Shown: positions 1 to 10,436, numbered from the stretch's first letter. The stretch: 57,927 nucleotides of DNA from Sulfurospirillum sp. (GCA_030491005.1 JAKZMJ010000029.1:1-57927), one strand, 5' to 3'. Translations and numbers: made by a program. Notes: generated from the letters alone by a model not told the origin.

Positions 1-3000
1 TACAATCAGAAGGTGGAGCATCTGGAGCGGTTCATGGTTCTTTACAAGCTGGGGCATTAACTACTACTTATACTGCTTCACAAGGATTATTATTAATGAT
101 TCCTAATATGTATAAAATTGCAGGTGAATTGTTACCTTGTGTATTCCATGTATCTGCAAGGGCTCTTGCTACACATGCATTATCAATTTTTGGAGATCAT
201 TCAGATGTTATGTCTGCAAGACAAACAGGTTTTGCATTTTTAGCTTCAGGTTCTGTACAAGAAGTTATGGACTTAGCAGGTGTTGCTCATCTTGCTACGA
301 TTAGAACAAGAGTTCCTTTCTGTCATTTTTTTGATGGATTTAGAACATCACATGAAGTTTCTAAAGTAGAAGTAATTGATTATTCAGAATACGAAAAATT
401 AATTGATATGGATGCTGTTCAAGCTTTTAGAAATAAATCATTAAATCCAGAGCGTCCTGTTACTAGAGGTACTGCTCAAAATCCTGATATATTCTTCCAA
501 GCTAAAGAAGCTTCAAATAAGTTTTATGAAGCAGTTCCAGCTGTTGTTGATGATTATATGAAGAAAATTTCTAAAGTAACTGGTAGAGAGTATAATTTAT
601 TCGATTACTATGGTGCTTCTGATGCTGATAGAATTATTATTGCAATGGGTTCAGTTACTGAAACAATTGAAGAAACAATTGATTATTTAATTGCTAAGGG
701 TGAAAAAGTTGGTATGATTAAAGTTAGATTATATAGACCATTTGCTCCTGAGTATTTATTAAAAATATTACCAAAAACAGTAACTAAAATTGCTGTATTA
801 GATAGAACAAAAGAGCCAGGATCAATTGGAGAGCCATTATATTTAGATATTAGATCTATGTTTTTTGATATTGATGGACCAAAAATTATCGTTGGTGGTA
901 GATATGGATTAGGTTCTAATGAAACTAACCCATCTCAAATTAAAGCAGTTTATGATATGTTAGCAAGTGAAGTAAAAAATAACTTTACAATTGGTATTAA
1001 TGATGATGTTACTAATCTTTCTCTTGAAATTAAAGAAGAGATTGTTACTGAACCAGCTGGAACTACAAGGTGTATGTTCTGGGGTCTTGGATCAGATGGT
1101 ACTGTTGGTGCTAATAAGTCTGCTATTAAGATTATAGGTGATAACACTGATTTATATGCTCAGGGTTATTTCGCATATGATTCTAAAAAATCATATGGTA
1201 TTACAGTATCTCACTTAAGATTTGGTAAATCTAAAATTAGATCTACTTACTTAATTACAGAATCTGATTATGTTGCCTGTCATAACCAATCATATGTAGT
1301 TCAATATGATCTGTTAAAGGGATTAAGAAAAGGTGGTACTTTTGTACTTAATACTCAGTGGTCTGCTGAAGAATTAAGCGCTAATTTACCAGCTGATATG
1401 AAAAATAAAATGGCAAAAAATGATATTAAACTTTATATTATTGATGCTGTTAAGATTGCTGAAGAAATTGGATTAGGTAATAGAATTAATATGGTTATGC
1501 AAGCTGCATTCTTTAAGCTAACAGAAGTTATTAATGTTGATGATGCTATCGAATACTTAAAAGAAGCCGTTGTTAAAGCTTATGGATTAAAAGGTCAAAA
1601 TATTGTTGATATGAATAATAAAGCAATTGATGCCGGAGTTAATGCTTGTACTGAAGTTGAAGTTCCTGCTGATTGGGCAACTACTACTGAAGGACAAAAA
1701 ATGGCTTCAGATCCTAAAGATGGAGATACTGACTTTATTAAATCAATATTAAGACCAGTTTCTGCTCAAAAAGGAAATGATTTGCCTGTTTCAGTATTTA
1801 ATGGTGTTGAAGATGGAACATTTGAAAATGGATCATCTGCTTTTGAAAAAAGAGCTATTGCAACTAGTTGTCCAGAGTGGCAAGTAGATAGTTGTATTCA
1901 ATGTAACCAATGTTCATTTGTTTGTCCTCATGGAGTTATTAGACCTTTCTTATTAGATGCTGAAGAAGTTGCTAATAAACCAGAAAGTTTTGTAACTAAA
2001 AAGCTATTGGAAAAGGACTAGAGGGATTAGAGTATAAAATTCAAGTTTCAACTCATGACTGTACAGGTTGTGGAGTATGTGCTCAAGTATGTCCATCAAA
2101 AGTTAAGTCTTTAGTTATGAAGCCATTTGCTAGTCATGCTAAAGAAGTTGCTAACTGGGAATATGCTATGTCATTAACTATTAAAGATGATAAAATGCCT
2201 AAAACAACTGTTAAAGGTTCACAATTTGCTCAACCATTATTTGAGTTCTCTGGAGCTTGTGCTGGTTGTGGAGAAACTGCTTATATGAAAGCTGTAACTC
2301 AATTATATGGTGATAGAATGATAATTGCTAATGCAACTGGATGTTCTTCAATTTGGGGTGGATCTGCTCCAGCTACACCATATACAACTAACTCTAAAGG
2401 TCACGGACCAGCATGGGCAAACTCTTTATTTGAAGATAATGCTGAATATGGTTACGGAATGGCTCTTGGTGTTAAAACTGTAAGAAAACAAATTGCTGCT
2501 CAAGCTGAAGTTATTGTAGCTTCAGGTGATGATAAATTAGTTCCTGCATTTACAGCATGGTTAGAAGGTATTAATGATGCAGATGCTTCTAAAGCTGCTA
2601 CAGAGTTAATTAGAAGTGTTGTAGATACAAAGTCAAATAATGCAGATGTACAAAAAGCTTTAGATTTTGTTAAAGCTAATGATGAGTACTTAGTTAAAAA
2701 ATCTGTTTGGATTGTTGGTGGAGACGGATGGGCATATGATATCGGATACGGTGGACTTGACCATGTTCTTGCTTCTGGAGAAAATATTAATGTAATTGTA
2801 TTTGATACTGAAGTTTACTCTAACACTGGTGGACAAGCTTCAAAATCTACTCCTACAGCTGCTGTTGCTAAATTTGCTGCATCAGGTATGAAAGTTAAGA
2901 AAAAAGATTTAGGTATGATTGCTACTACTTATGGATATGTATATGTTGCACAAGTAGGAATGGGAGCTAATCAAGGTCAATTTATTAAAGCTTTAGCTGA

Positions 3001-3352
3001 AGCTGAGTCTTATGATGGACCATCTTTAATTATCTGCTACTCTCCATGTATTGCTCATGGATTAAAAGCAGGTATGAGTTCAGCTCAATATAGAATTAAA
3101 GAAGCAGTAGCTGCTGGTTACTGGCATTTATGGAGATTTGATCCTAGATTAAAAAATCAAGGTAAAAATCCATTCATTCTTGATTCTAAGCCACCTACTG
3201 CAAGTTATCAAGATTTCATCAATGGTGAATCAAGATATACTGTATTAATGAGTCAATTCCCTGATGAAGGAGAAAGACTATTTGTTAAAGCAGAGGAAGA
3301 TGCTAAAGAAAGATATGACAGTTATGTAAGAATGGCTGAAATGAAATATTAA
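1..3352 (+). CDS. por/nifJ: pyruvate:ferredoxin (flavodoxin) oxidoreductase, 5'-truncated by window edge, one frameshift
   Basis: Oxidises pyruvate with CoA to acetyl-CoA and CO2, passing electrons to ferredoxin or flavodoxin; a central enzyme of anaerobes. The frame is open from base 3 and already carries the domain I motif SEGGASGAVHG, so the start lies upstream of the window. Two 4Fe-4S clusters are visible: CIQCNQCSFVCP just before the break and CTGCGVCAQVCP just after it. The C-terminal part has the TPP-binding signature GDGWAYDIGYGG followed by NTGGQ. The frame breaks near 2010-2020, where one base seems missing in GGACTAGAGG; restoring it reads through as one roughly 1120-residue chain, matching single-subunit enzymes of about 1170 residues. 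The break looks like a sequence error. Identification is very secure. Confidence 0.96.
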
Positions 3353-3361
3353 TTTTAACTA

Positions 3362-3395
3362 AAAACGAGGTAGCTTAGCTATCTCGTTTTTGTTT
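3362..3395. terminator. bidirectional terminator between por and the NhaC-type gene
   Basis: Hairpin with arms AAACGAGGTAGC and GCTATCTCGTTT (one G-T pair) and a three-base loop, flanked by A-rich sequence on the left and a T run on the right. It lies in the convergent gap and overlaps the stop codon of the minus-strand gene, so it can end both transcripts. Confidence 0.8.
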
Positions 3396-4709
3396 TGTTG
3401 AAATATAAGCACTGATTAAAGTTATAATAGGAGATATAAAACATAAGAAAGCATATGGTGCATATTTTAAAGTAGAGATACCTGTAATACCAATTATAAT
3501 TAATGAATTTACATTCCAAAATTCAAGTGGTGCTATAATTGTACCAGTATCTGATATGGTTCTAGCTAAAATTTCATTTTTAATATTTAATCTTTTATAA
3601 TCTTTTTTTAGTATTTCACCAGGAACAACAATACCAACAATTTGATCACAAGTTAATGTTGTAAGCATAGTACTTATTAGTCCAGTTTTTAGTATTAATG
3701 AAAATTTAGTATTAGTATTTTTAAGTAATACTGAAAATAAAGGATCAAGTATTTTATTTGACATTAGTAAAGCGTTTAATATTATAGCAGCAGAAACAAT
3801 TAATAGAACTTCGAGCATTGGTATAATACCACCTGCTTTTAGGATATTATCAATAAAAAGATCACCGGTATTTGATTTATATCCAAATAATATATATTCA
3901 ATAAGTTTATTAATAGAAGTATTTTGATAAATAACAGTAATAAAACTACCTACAAAAAATACAATACTCATATTTAATATAACATTTACTTTAAATAATG
4001 CCATTAAAATTATACCTACAGGTATTAGAAATAAAAATAATGAAATTTTATAATTATTAAATAATGTGTTTTGATATCCTTTTAGTAATAAATCATTAAG
4101 ATTAATTGAATGATAGTTTCCAATTAAAAAATATATAATGCTTGTTATAATAATTGTGGGTAATAAAGTTTTAATACAAGATTTAAAATAATCAGAGTAT
4201 TTTATATTGGTAATTTCTAGTGTGAGATTTGTAAGTGCAGATATAGGTGATATTTTATCAGAAATATATGCTCCTGATACTATAGCTCCTAGAAGTATTT
4301 CTTCTGGAATTCCAAATCCCTTCCCAATTCCTAGTAGAGCAATGCCAATTGTGCTAAGTGTACCTAGCCCTGTACCCATAACGGTCGATAAAGCTGCAGT
4401 AGATATAAAAGCAAAAAAAAGAAAATTTACATCTTTGATTACATCAAAAGCAAAATATACCAAAGTAGGTATAATGGCAGATGACATCCAAATGGAAATA
4501 TTTCCTCCTAGTAGAAGTATAATTATATATAGAGATTTACATTGCTTTAAGCCGTTTAATGAAGAGTGTATTGATTTTTTTTTGTCTGTACTTTGGAAAA
4601 ATAAAATAATAATTGAAACTAGAAAACCATAAAATAATGATATTTTTAAAAATACACATAAAGTTATAGATATAACTACTGCTAATATTGTTAATAAAGA
4701 CCTTTTCAT
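3375..4709 (-). CDS. nhaC-like: Na+/H+ antiporter, NhaC family
   Basis: Integral membrane protein of about 445 residues with around a dozen hydrophobic segments. The motif GTGLGTLSTIGIALLGIG followed by GAIVSGAYISDKISPIS is characteristic of NhaC antiporters, which exchange external protons for internal Na+ and in some relatives act as malate-2H+/Na+-lactate antiporters. The ATG at 4709 is preferred to a GTG six bases earlier because GGGGTGA sits five bases before the ATG. The gene follows the HAD-type gene by about ten bases, so the two are probably cotranscribed. Frame intact. The exact substrate cannot be read from the sequence. Confidence 0.85.
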   Translation of the reverse strand: MKRSLLTILAVVISITLCVFLKISLFYGFLVSIIILFFQSTDKKKSIHSSLNGLKQCKSLYIIILLLGGNISIWMSSAIIPTLVYFAFDVIKDVNFLFFAFISTAALSTVMGTGLGTLSTIGIALLGIGKGFGIPEEILLGAIVSGAYISDKISPISALTNLTLEITNIKYSDYFKSCIKTLLPTIIITSIIYFLIGNYHSINLNDLLLKGYQNTLFNNYKISLFLFLIPVGIILMALFKVNVILNMSIVFFVGSFITVIYQNTSINKLIEYILFGYKSNTGDLFIDNILKAGGIIPMLEVLLIVSAAIILNALLMSNKILDPLFSVLLKNTNTKFSLILKTGLISTMLTTLTCDQIVGIVVPGEILKKDYKRLNIKNEILARTISDTGTIIAPLEFWNVNSLIIIGITGISTLKYAPYAFLCFISPIITLISAYISTKQKRDS

Positions 4710-4719
4710 ATTCACCCCA

Positions 4720-5187
4720 TTATTCTCTAAGAGTTGCGATTATTTTTTCTGTATTTAAAAGCATATCAAATGCATCTGATATTGAAGTTACAATAATATC
4801 AGCGCTATTTAATGCTTTAATAGATGCTCCTTCTTTTCCTATTACAACAATTCCAATAGCTGAATATTTAAGCATTTTTCTATCGATGCTACCGTTTCCT
4901 ATTGTTATACATTTATTTTGATCTAATTCTTTCATTAGTTGATACTTAGATTCAATACCACAAGTTTCATCTGTTATAATAACTTTTAAAGGATATTTTT
5001 TTAATTGATTTTCTACAGTTTTAAAAGTATCACCAGTAAATACATATATATTATATAATTTTGATAATTTAACTATGTAATCATATACAAATGGTAAAAC
5101 TTTACCTGAGTTAGCAATGCTACCGTTAAAATCTAAAATTAAATTTTCTATTTTAAATTTTTTATAATTTGGAATATTTATTATCAT
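4720..5187 (-). CDS. HAD-superfamily protein, soluble P-type-ATPase-like (COG4087-like)
   Basis: A 155-residue HAD-fold protein. Motif I reads LDFNGSIA, with the nucleophile Asp but Asn where most HAD phosphatases have the second Asp. Motif II is VFTGDT and motif III/IV is IGNGSIDRKML, which resembles the phosphorylation domain of P-type ATPases. Such stand-alone domains are known as soluble P-type ATPase-like proteins, and their physiological role is uncertain. GGAG stands eight bases before the ATG. The gene lies immediately upstream of the NhaC-type antiporter on the same strand, suggesting coexpression with ion transport. Complete frame. Fold assignment is secure; activity is not. Confidence 0.7.
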   Translation of the reverse strand: MIINIPNYKKFKIENLILDFNGSIANSGKVLPFVYDYIVKLSKLYNIYVFTGDTFKTVENQLKKYPLKVIITDETCGIESKYQLMKELDQNKCITIGNGSIDRKMLKYSAIGIVVIGKEGASIKALNSADIIVTSISDAFDMLLNTEKIIATLRE

Positions 5188-5374
5188 TTTAATCTCCTAA
5201 TGTTAAATTTCTAATATAGTTTTAGAATAAATCATATTTGATATAAAAACAAGCTTAATTTTCATACTTAAATGTAATATAGTAAATAAATATATATAAA
5301 GAATTTATTAATTGTGATATCATAGTTGTATAATAAATTAACTGGAGTTGGTAATGTTTGGGAGGAAAGTATTT

Positions 5375-5857
5375 ATGGGTAAGTTTGTACATCAATATAC
5401 AAGATTAAATACTACGATAACTCAGTCTATAAGATATTTTCTTATTGAAAAAGAAGTAAATAAATGGTTTGGTGATGTAATTAATATTGAAAATAAAACT
5501 GGTGGTAGTTTTAATTTAAAATTATCATTTGAAGATAATAGTTGGATTAGTAATTCTATAATTATAGAAAAGGAATTCGAAAAATTATTAAAATTAGATT
5601 TTCAAGTTCCTGAAAGTATGAAACAATTTTTTGAGTATTCTGTTGTAGATATTTTCTTTATGTTAGGTACAGCTAAAACTGAGTATTGTACAGAAATTCA
5701 TGTTATACATAAAGGATTTTTATTAGATGAAAATACTCTAGAATTTTTTAATAGATTTTGGAAAGAGAAGCTTGAAGTGCTACGAAAGCATTTTAACGGA
5801 GATTGGATAATTGAAGATCGTGATTTAATACTTTCTGTATTAAAGGGCGGTTTGTAG
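5375..5857 (+). CDS. SRPBCC (AHSA1/START-like) domain protein
   Basis: About 160 residues, no signal peptide or membrane segment. The pattern WFGD near the N terminus, alternating beta-strand-like stretches, and a C-terminal helix FFNRFWKEKLEVLRKHF ending near a Trp fit the SRPBCC/AHSA1 helix-grip fold, which binds hydrophobic ligands in a central cavity. The start is the ATG at 5375 because GGGAGG lies eight bases before it; an upstream in-frame TTG at 5348 would put this ribosome site inside the gene. A possible -10 TATAAT is at 5329-5334 without a clear -35. It is 11 bases from truA and likely cotranscribed. Ligand unknown. Confidence 0.6.
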   Translation: MGKFVHQYTRLNTTITQSIRYFLIEKEVNKWFGDVINIENKTGGSFNLKLSFEDNSWISNSIIIEKEFEKLLKLDFQVPESMKQFFEYSVVDIFFMLGTAKTEYCTEIHVIHKGFLLDENTLEFFNRFWKEKLEVLRKHFNGDWIIEDRDLILSVLKGGL

Positions 5858-5868
5858 AAAGGAATACT

Positions 5869-6603
5869 ATGAATTATAAGTTAACAGTTAGTTATGATGG
5901 AAGTCGTTATAAAGGTTGGCAAAAACTTGGCGATACAGATATGACAATTCAAACAAAAATTGAAAATGTATTATTTGAAATGCTTTTTGAACCAGTAGAG
6001 GTTATTGGTTCTGGAAGAACTGATGCAGGAGTTCATTCAGTTGGACAAGTAGCAAATTTTAAAATTGATAAAGATCTTGCTCCAAAAGAATTAAAAGAGT
6101 ATCTTTATAGATATTTACCAGATGATATTGTAGTTACAAGTGTTAAAAAAGTTGATGATAGATTTCATGCTAGATTAAATGCAAATGAAAAAACATATGT
6201 ATATAAAATATATAATAATTTTTATCATGACCCATTTTTAAGAAAGCATGTTCTTCATGTACAAGAGCATTTAGATTTTGAAGCTATGAAAAAAGCTGCA
6301 ATGTATTTTGTTGGTGAACTTGATTTTACTTCATATACAACAGCAAAATCTAAGAAAAAAACAAATGTTAGAAAAGTTATTGATATTGAAATTGTTAAAT
6401 CAGGTTATGAAATAAATATTTATGTAACAGCTGATGGATTTCTTCATAATATGGTTAGAAAAATTGTTGGAACTATACTAGAAGTTGGTTTAGGCAATTT
6501 TGATGCTAAAGATGTAGGAGCAATTATTAGTAATAAAGATAGAGCTAAAACTGGTACAATGGCACCAGCAAAAGGATTATATTTATATAAAGTTAAATAT
6601 TAA
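5869..6603 (+). CDS. truA: tRNA pseudouridine(38-40) synthase TruA
   Basis: Converts uridines 38-40 of the tRNA anticodon stem to pseudouridine. The 244-residue length is typical. Near the N terminus is YDGSRYKGWQ, followed by the catalytic motif GSGRTDAGVHS, whose Asp is the nucleophile conserved in all pseudouridine synthases. A C-terminal GFLHNMVRKIVG motif is also family-typical. AAAGGA lies shortly before the ATG. In many Bacillota truA sits with ECF-transporter genes; here bioY follows but has its own promoter and operator. Frame intact. Confidence 0.95.
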   Translation: MNYKLTVSYDGSRYKGWQKLGDTDMTIQTKIENVLFEMLFEPVEVIGSGRTDAGVHSVGQVANFKIDKDLAPKELKEYLYRYLPDDIVVTSVKKVDDRFHARLNANEKTYVYKIYNNFYHDPFLRKHVLHVQEHLDFEAMKKAAMYFVGELDFTSYTTAKSKKKTNVRKVIDIEIVKSGYEINIYVTADGFLHNMVRKIVGTILEVGLGNFDAKDVGAIISNKDRAKTGTMAPAKGLYLYKVKY

Positions 6604-6610
6604 ATAATTA

Positions 6611-6668
6611 AAAGCGTTGTCAACCGATATAAAAAATAGTTGACAATGCTTTCTTTTCATTGTATTAT
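6611..6668 (+). promoter_or_regulatory. sigma-A promoter overlapped by a BirA-like operator, upstream of bioY
   Basis: A near-perfect sigma-A promoter: -35 TTGACA at 6640-6645, a 17-base spacer, -10 TATTAT at 6663-6668. The -35 lies in the right arm of an inverted repeat with half-sites TTGTCAAC (6617-6624) and GTTGACAA (6639-6646) separated by 14 bases, extending outward to 14-base arms with one mismatch. Biotin repressor BirA of Bacillota recognises TTGTTAAC-type half-sites with this kind of spacing, and bioY is a usual target, so biotin-dependent repression is inferred. The long arms could also end truA transcription. Confidence 0.7.
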
Positions 6669-6700
6669 ATCTTTGGAATAAAAAAATACTAAGGAGATAG

Positions 6701-7278
6701 ATGATGAGAAATACAAAAGTAAGAGATATGGCATTATGTGCGCTATTTGCAGCATTAATTTCAATCGGCGCTATTTATGCAGTACCACTACCAGGTGGGA
6801 TACCATTTTCATTGCAACCATTAATGGCAATGTTGGCAGGAGCTGTACTCGGGTCAAAGCGTGGAGCAATTTCTATGATGTTATATACTTCAATGGGACT
6901 TGTTGGCTTACCAGTATTTGCTAATGGAACTGGTGGTTTTGGAATGATAGCAAAACCTTCTTTTGGTTATATACTAGGATTTATTGTCTGTGCATATGTT
7001 GTTGGTTTAATTGTTGAGAAATCAAAAAAAATGAAGGTAAAGGAAAATATATATTCTTGGCTATAGCTCCATTTGTAGGATTAGCAGTAGATTATATTAT
7101 GGGCGTACCGTATTTGTTTTTTATACTTAAAAAAACTATGGGTGATGCAATGACACCATCACTTGCATTAGCATATGGATTTTGGCCATTTATAATTTTA
7201 GATTTAATTAAAGCATCATTAGTAGTTGGTGTTATATTAACTATTTTACCAAGACTAGAAAAAGAATCTCTAATATAA
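6701..7278 (+). CDS. bioY: BioY biotin transporter, ECF substrate-binding component (frameshifted)
   Basis: Membrane S component for biotin uptake, working with the shared ECF ATPase/transmembrane module, which is not in this window. Residues 1-120 include ALISIGAIYAVPLPG and SLQPLMAMLAGAVLGSKRG, typical of BioY, with the SMGLVGLPVFANG motif after it. The frame shifts near 7040-7060; the second part continues with IAPFVGLAVDYIMGVPYL and ends at 7278, giving about 192 residues in six helices, the normal size. AAGGAG at 6691 serves ATG 6701 or 6704. Controlled by the BirA-like operator just upstream. The single break looks like a sequence error. Confidence 0.9.
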
Positions 7279-7283
7279 TTTAT

Positions 7284-7318
7284 AAAAAAATCGATTGTTA
7301 ATATACAATCGATTTTTT
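7284..7318. terminator. bidirectional terminator between bioY and the beta-CASP hydrolase gene
   Basis: Arms TCGATTGT (7291-7298) and ACAATCGA (7305-7312), extended by A-T pairs, with an A run on the left and a T run on the right. It sits between two convergent genes and can act in both directions. Confidence 0.85.
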
Positions 7319-7324
7319 ATTTAA

Positions 7325-8716
7325 TTAGATTTCTACAATTTCATATAGCTTTGGTATATATGTTTTATAGTTATATTTATTTTCAACTATAATTTGGAAA
7401 GCTTGGGTTACTTTTAAGTCACCATGCATAAGAAATATTTTTTTTGGATGTTTTTTTAGTTTTCCAATCCAGTTTAATAGCTCGGCTTGATCTGCATGAC
7501 CTGAAAATCCTGGAATAGTATAAATCTTAGCTTTATTAGTTATTTCTTTTCCATATATTGAAATTAAAGAATCTTCATTTTTAATTTTCCTACCTAAGCT
7601 TTCTTCACTTTGATATCCAACAAAAATTATAGCTGTTTTTTCATTATCTAAATATGCCTTTAAATGATGGAGTATTCTACCTGCATCACACATTCCACTT
7701 GCAGAAATTAATACTTTTGACTTATCATTTTTATTAAGCATAATGGAATCTTTTGCTTCAGTAATAAATTTTAAATTTTTAAATTCATATGGATGAACTT
7801 TTTCGTTTATATCTTTTATTATATTTTCTTTTACACCTTCTAGATCTTTATTGTAAACTTTTGTTGCATTTATTGCCATTGGACTGTCTACATAAAATGG
7901 TATTTTTAAAAGACTATCACTTGTAGAATTTTTTTCAATTAAAGTCTTTAAACCATAAATTAAATCTTGTGTTCTACCAACTGCAAATGCTGGAATTATA
8001 ATAGTTCCTTTTTTATTAATAGTTTCTTTAATAATATTATATAAATTTTGAAATCTATTATTCATTTCACTGTGTAGTCTATCGCCATAAGTAGTTTCCA
8101 TAAAGATATAGTCAGCTTCAGTTGGTATTTCAGGCGGATTTAAAATTTGAGAATGTTCTGTACCGATATCACCAGAAAATAATAGTATTTTACCATTAAG
8201 TTTTATATATACATGAGTTGAACCAAGTAAATGACCGGCGTTAGCAAAATAAAGAGAAATATCATTATTAATAATAATTTCTTTTCCCATAACTATTGGA
8301 TTGAAAAATGATAATGAGTAATTTGCATCTTCAACAGTATATAGAGGTTCAATAGAATCCAAACCAGCTTTTTTCCTCTTTTTATTTTCATTTTCACATT
8401 CTACTTCATGTATTTTGCCACTATCAGGAAGAAGTATTTCACTTAAAGAGGCTGTAGCTCTTGTTAAGTATACTCTTCCTATAAATCCATCTCTTGTTAA
8501 AATAGGCAATCTTCCTGTATGGTCTATATGTGCATGAGTTAGGACTATAAAATCTAATTCTTGAGGATTAAATGGAAATGGCTCTAAATTTTTTTTGATT
8601 TCAGAGCTATTTCCTTGGAATTGTCCACAATCAATCAAAAATTTATATTTTTCTGTTTGTATAAAATAACAGCTACCAGTAACATTTTGAGCTGCTCCTA
8701 AAAACTGTACTAACAT
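7325..8716 (-). CDS. MBL-fold metallo-hydrolase with beta-CASP and RMMBL domains
   Basis: A 463-residue cytosolic zinc hydrolase. The metal-binding motif THAHIDH is near residue 60, further ligands lie in ANAGHLLGS and SGDIG, and the beta-CASP part holds GRTQD and ISASGMCDAGRILHH. The C-terminal RMMBL motif IPGFSGHADQAEL completes the set. The family includes CPSF-73-like and YsdA/RNase J-related nucleases, so RNA cleavage is plausible, but the sequence does not name a substrate. GGAGGT precedes the ATG, and a -10 TATAAT lies at 8749-8754 on this strand. Frame intact and transcribed alone. Confidence 0.85.
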   Translation of the reverse strand: MLVQFLGAAQNVTGSCYFIQTEKYKFLIDCGQFQGNSSEIKKNLEPFPFNPQELDFIVLTHAHIDHTGRLPILTRDGFIGRVYLTRATASLSEILLPDSGKIHEVECENENKKRKKAGLDSIEPLYTVEDANYSLSFFNPIVMGKEIIINNDISLYFANAGHLLGSTHVYIKLNGKILLFSGDIGTEHSQILNPPEIPTEADYIFMETTYGDRLHSEMNNRFQNLYNIIKETINKKGTIIIPAFAVGRTQDLIYGLKTLIEKNSTSDSLLKIPFYVDSPMAINATKVYNKDLEGVKENIIKDINEKVHPYEFKNLKFITEAKDSIMLNKNDKSKVLISASGMCDAGRILHHLKAYLDNEKTAIIFVGYQSEESLGRKIKNEDSLISIYGKEITNKAKIYTIPGFSGHADQAELLNWIGKLKKHPKKIFLMHGDLKVTQAFQIIVENKYNYKTYIPKLYEIVEI

Positions 8717-9033
8717 AAATACCTCCTATTCTTATCTTTCTTTATTCTATTATATACCAAAAATACAATAGTTAAAACGGTGTTAAGAATAAGAACATTA
8801 TACAAAAATAATAATTTAATTTTTAAAAGAGTACCTTTTATATGGTATTTAAAGTATAATGGTTATGTTAATCTTATAGAAATTAAAGTGAAGTTCTATG
8901 GTATTATTTCGATATTTAACTCAATTGTTTTATTATATAAGACTATAGAGAGTAAATAATCGCACATGTTCTATGTTTAAGATGTGAATTAATAGTAAAA
9001 GGATGTTAAAAAAAATATGAAGATGAGGTCAAA
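8717..9033. other. divergent intergenic region
   Basis: 317 bases of AT-rich sequence between the beta-CASP hydrolase gene and the lipoprotein gene. Apart from a -10-like TATAAT for the minus-strand gene at 8749-8754, no convincing promoter, repeat or small gene is seen. Confidence 0.4.
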
Positions 9034-10407
9034 ATGAATAAGAAACTTATAATGTTATTAATCGTTGTATTTAGTGTGTTATTTGCTTTATATGGGTGCA
9101 GTAAAGATGTCGTAAATAAAGAAGTAAATACTGTTAATACAAAAACAGTAATAGAAGAAAAAACAGAAGACGCTGTAGAAGAAAAAACTGAAGACGCTGT
9201 AGAAGAAAAAAACAGAAGGTGGTGTAGAAGAAAAAACAGAAGTTACTGTAGAAGAAAAAACAGAAGGTGATGTAGAAGTTACTGTAGAAGAAAAAACAGA
9301 AGATACTGTGGAAGATACTGTGGAAGAAATTGATCCAACAGTAAATATAAAAAGACCTTACGATGATGTTGATTACTCTCCCAAGATAAAGTAAATAAAT
9401 TTAAAAATAATCCACCAATTGAAGTTAAAGGTATATATATTACTGCATATACTGCAGGTGGAAAGAATGTTGATAAATATATAGATTTAATTAATAATAC
9501 TGAATTAAATGCAATTGTAATTGATGTTAAAGATGATGATGGTAATATGTTATTTTATTCAGAAGCAGCAGAAAAATATGTACCTATAGCTAATACTAAA
9601 ATTCAAACATCAAATATCAACGCTTTAATGAAAAAATTTAAAGATAATAATATTTATACAATAGCAAGAATTGTTACTTTTAAATCACCGAAATATGCAG
9701 TTAAATATCCTGAACGTGCAATAACTTATAAAAATTCAGGAAAATTATATTATGCAGATGGTGCTTATTGGGCATCTCCATTTGATAAGGAACTTTGGGC
9801 ATATAATACTGCGGTAGCAAAAGAAGCCCTTGAAGTTGGATTTAATGAGATACAATTTGATTATGTTAGATTTCCTGCAACTGGTTCAAAACTTGATAAA
9901 AAATTAGATTTTAAAAATCCAAATAAAAGTTCAAAAACATTTGCAGTACAAGAATTTGTTAAGTACGCAAGAAGTGTACTTAATCCTTTAGAAGGGTATA
10001 TTTCTTTAGATGTATTTGGTTGGACTGCAACTACTACAAATGATTCTGGTATAGGTCAACATTGGGAAGGAATGAGTAATGTTGCAGATTATATGTCACC
10101 AATGGTGTATCCATCACACTATGGTAAAAATAACTTTGGATTAGCTGTTCCTGATGCAAACCCTTATAAAACAGTTTATGCTAGTATGTCTGATGCTATT
10201 GAACGAAATGAAAATATTAAAACACCAGCTAAATTACGACCTTGGTTACAAGGATTTACTGCTAAATGGGTAAGAGGATATATACCATATAGAACTGTTC
10301 AAATAAGAGCTCAGATTCAAGCTTGTATTGATTTAGGAATAGATGATTATATTTTTTGGAATGCATCAAATAATTATCCTGAAGCTTGGTTTAAGGTAGA
10401 AGAGTAA
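9034..10407 (+). CDS. lipoprotein with putative glycosyl-hydrolase-like domain (DUF4015/GHL type), two frameshifts
   Basis: The N terminus is a lipoprotein signal with hydrophobic core and lipobox LYGC (Cys near residue 22), so the protein is likely anchored outside the membrane. A Glu/Lys/Thr-rich repeat linker follows, then a domain starting near PPIEVKGIYITAYTAGG with VIDVKDDDGN, EIQFDYVRFPATG and DVFGWT. These are hallmarks of the predicted TIM-barrel family DUF4015, assigned by homology to polysaccharide hydrolysis without firm biochemistry. The frame shifts near 9210, where one repeat has seven A instead of six, and returns near 9380. A DUF4015 domain plus linker suggests action on cell-wall glycan. 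Domain call is good; substrate unknown. Confidence 0.8.
9154..9322 (+). repeat. 24-base tandem repeats encoding EEKTEDAV-like units
   Basis: About six copies of a 24-base unit coding for EEKTE plus three variable residues, interspersed with 12-base half units (EDTV, EVTV). The repeat forms the acidic linker between the lipid anchor and the catalytic-like domain. The A6/A7 run within one unit is where the first frame break falls. Confidence 0.85.
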
Positions 10408-10436
10408 AAAAATCAAAATTAGTTAGGGGTGGAGAT

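Noticed and set aside
4207-4921. Plus-strand open frames across the NhaC and HAD genes
   Set aside because: They are complements of two well-recognised minus-strand genes and have no family match or ribosome site.
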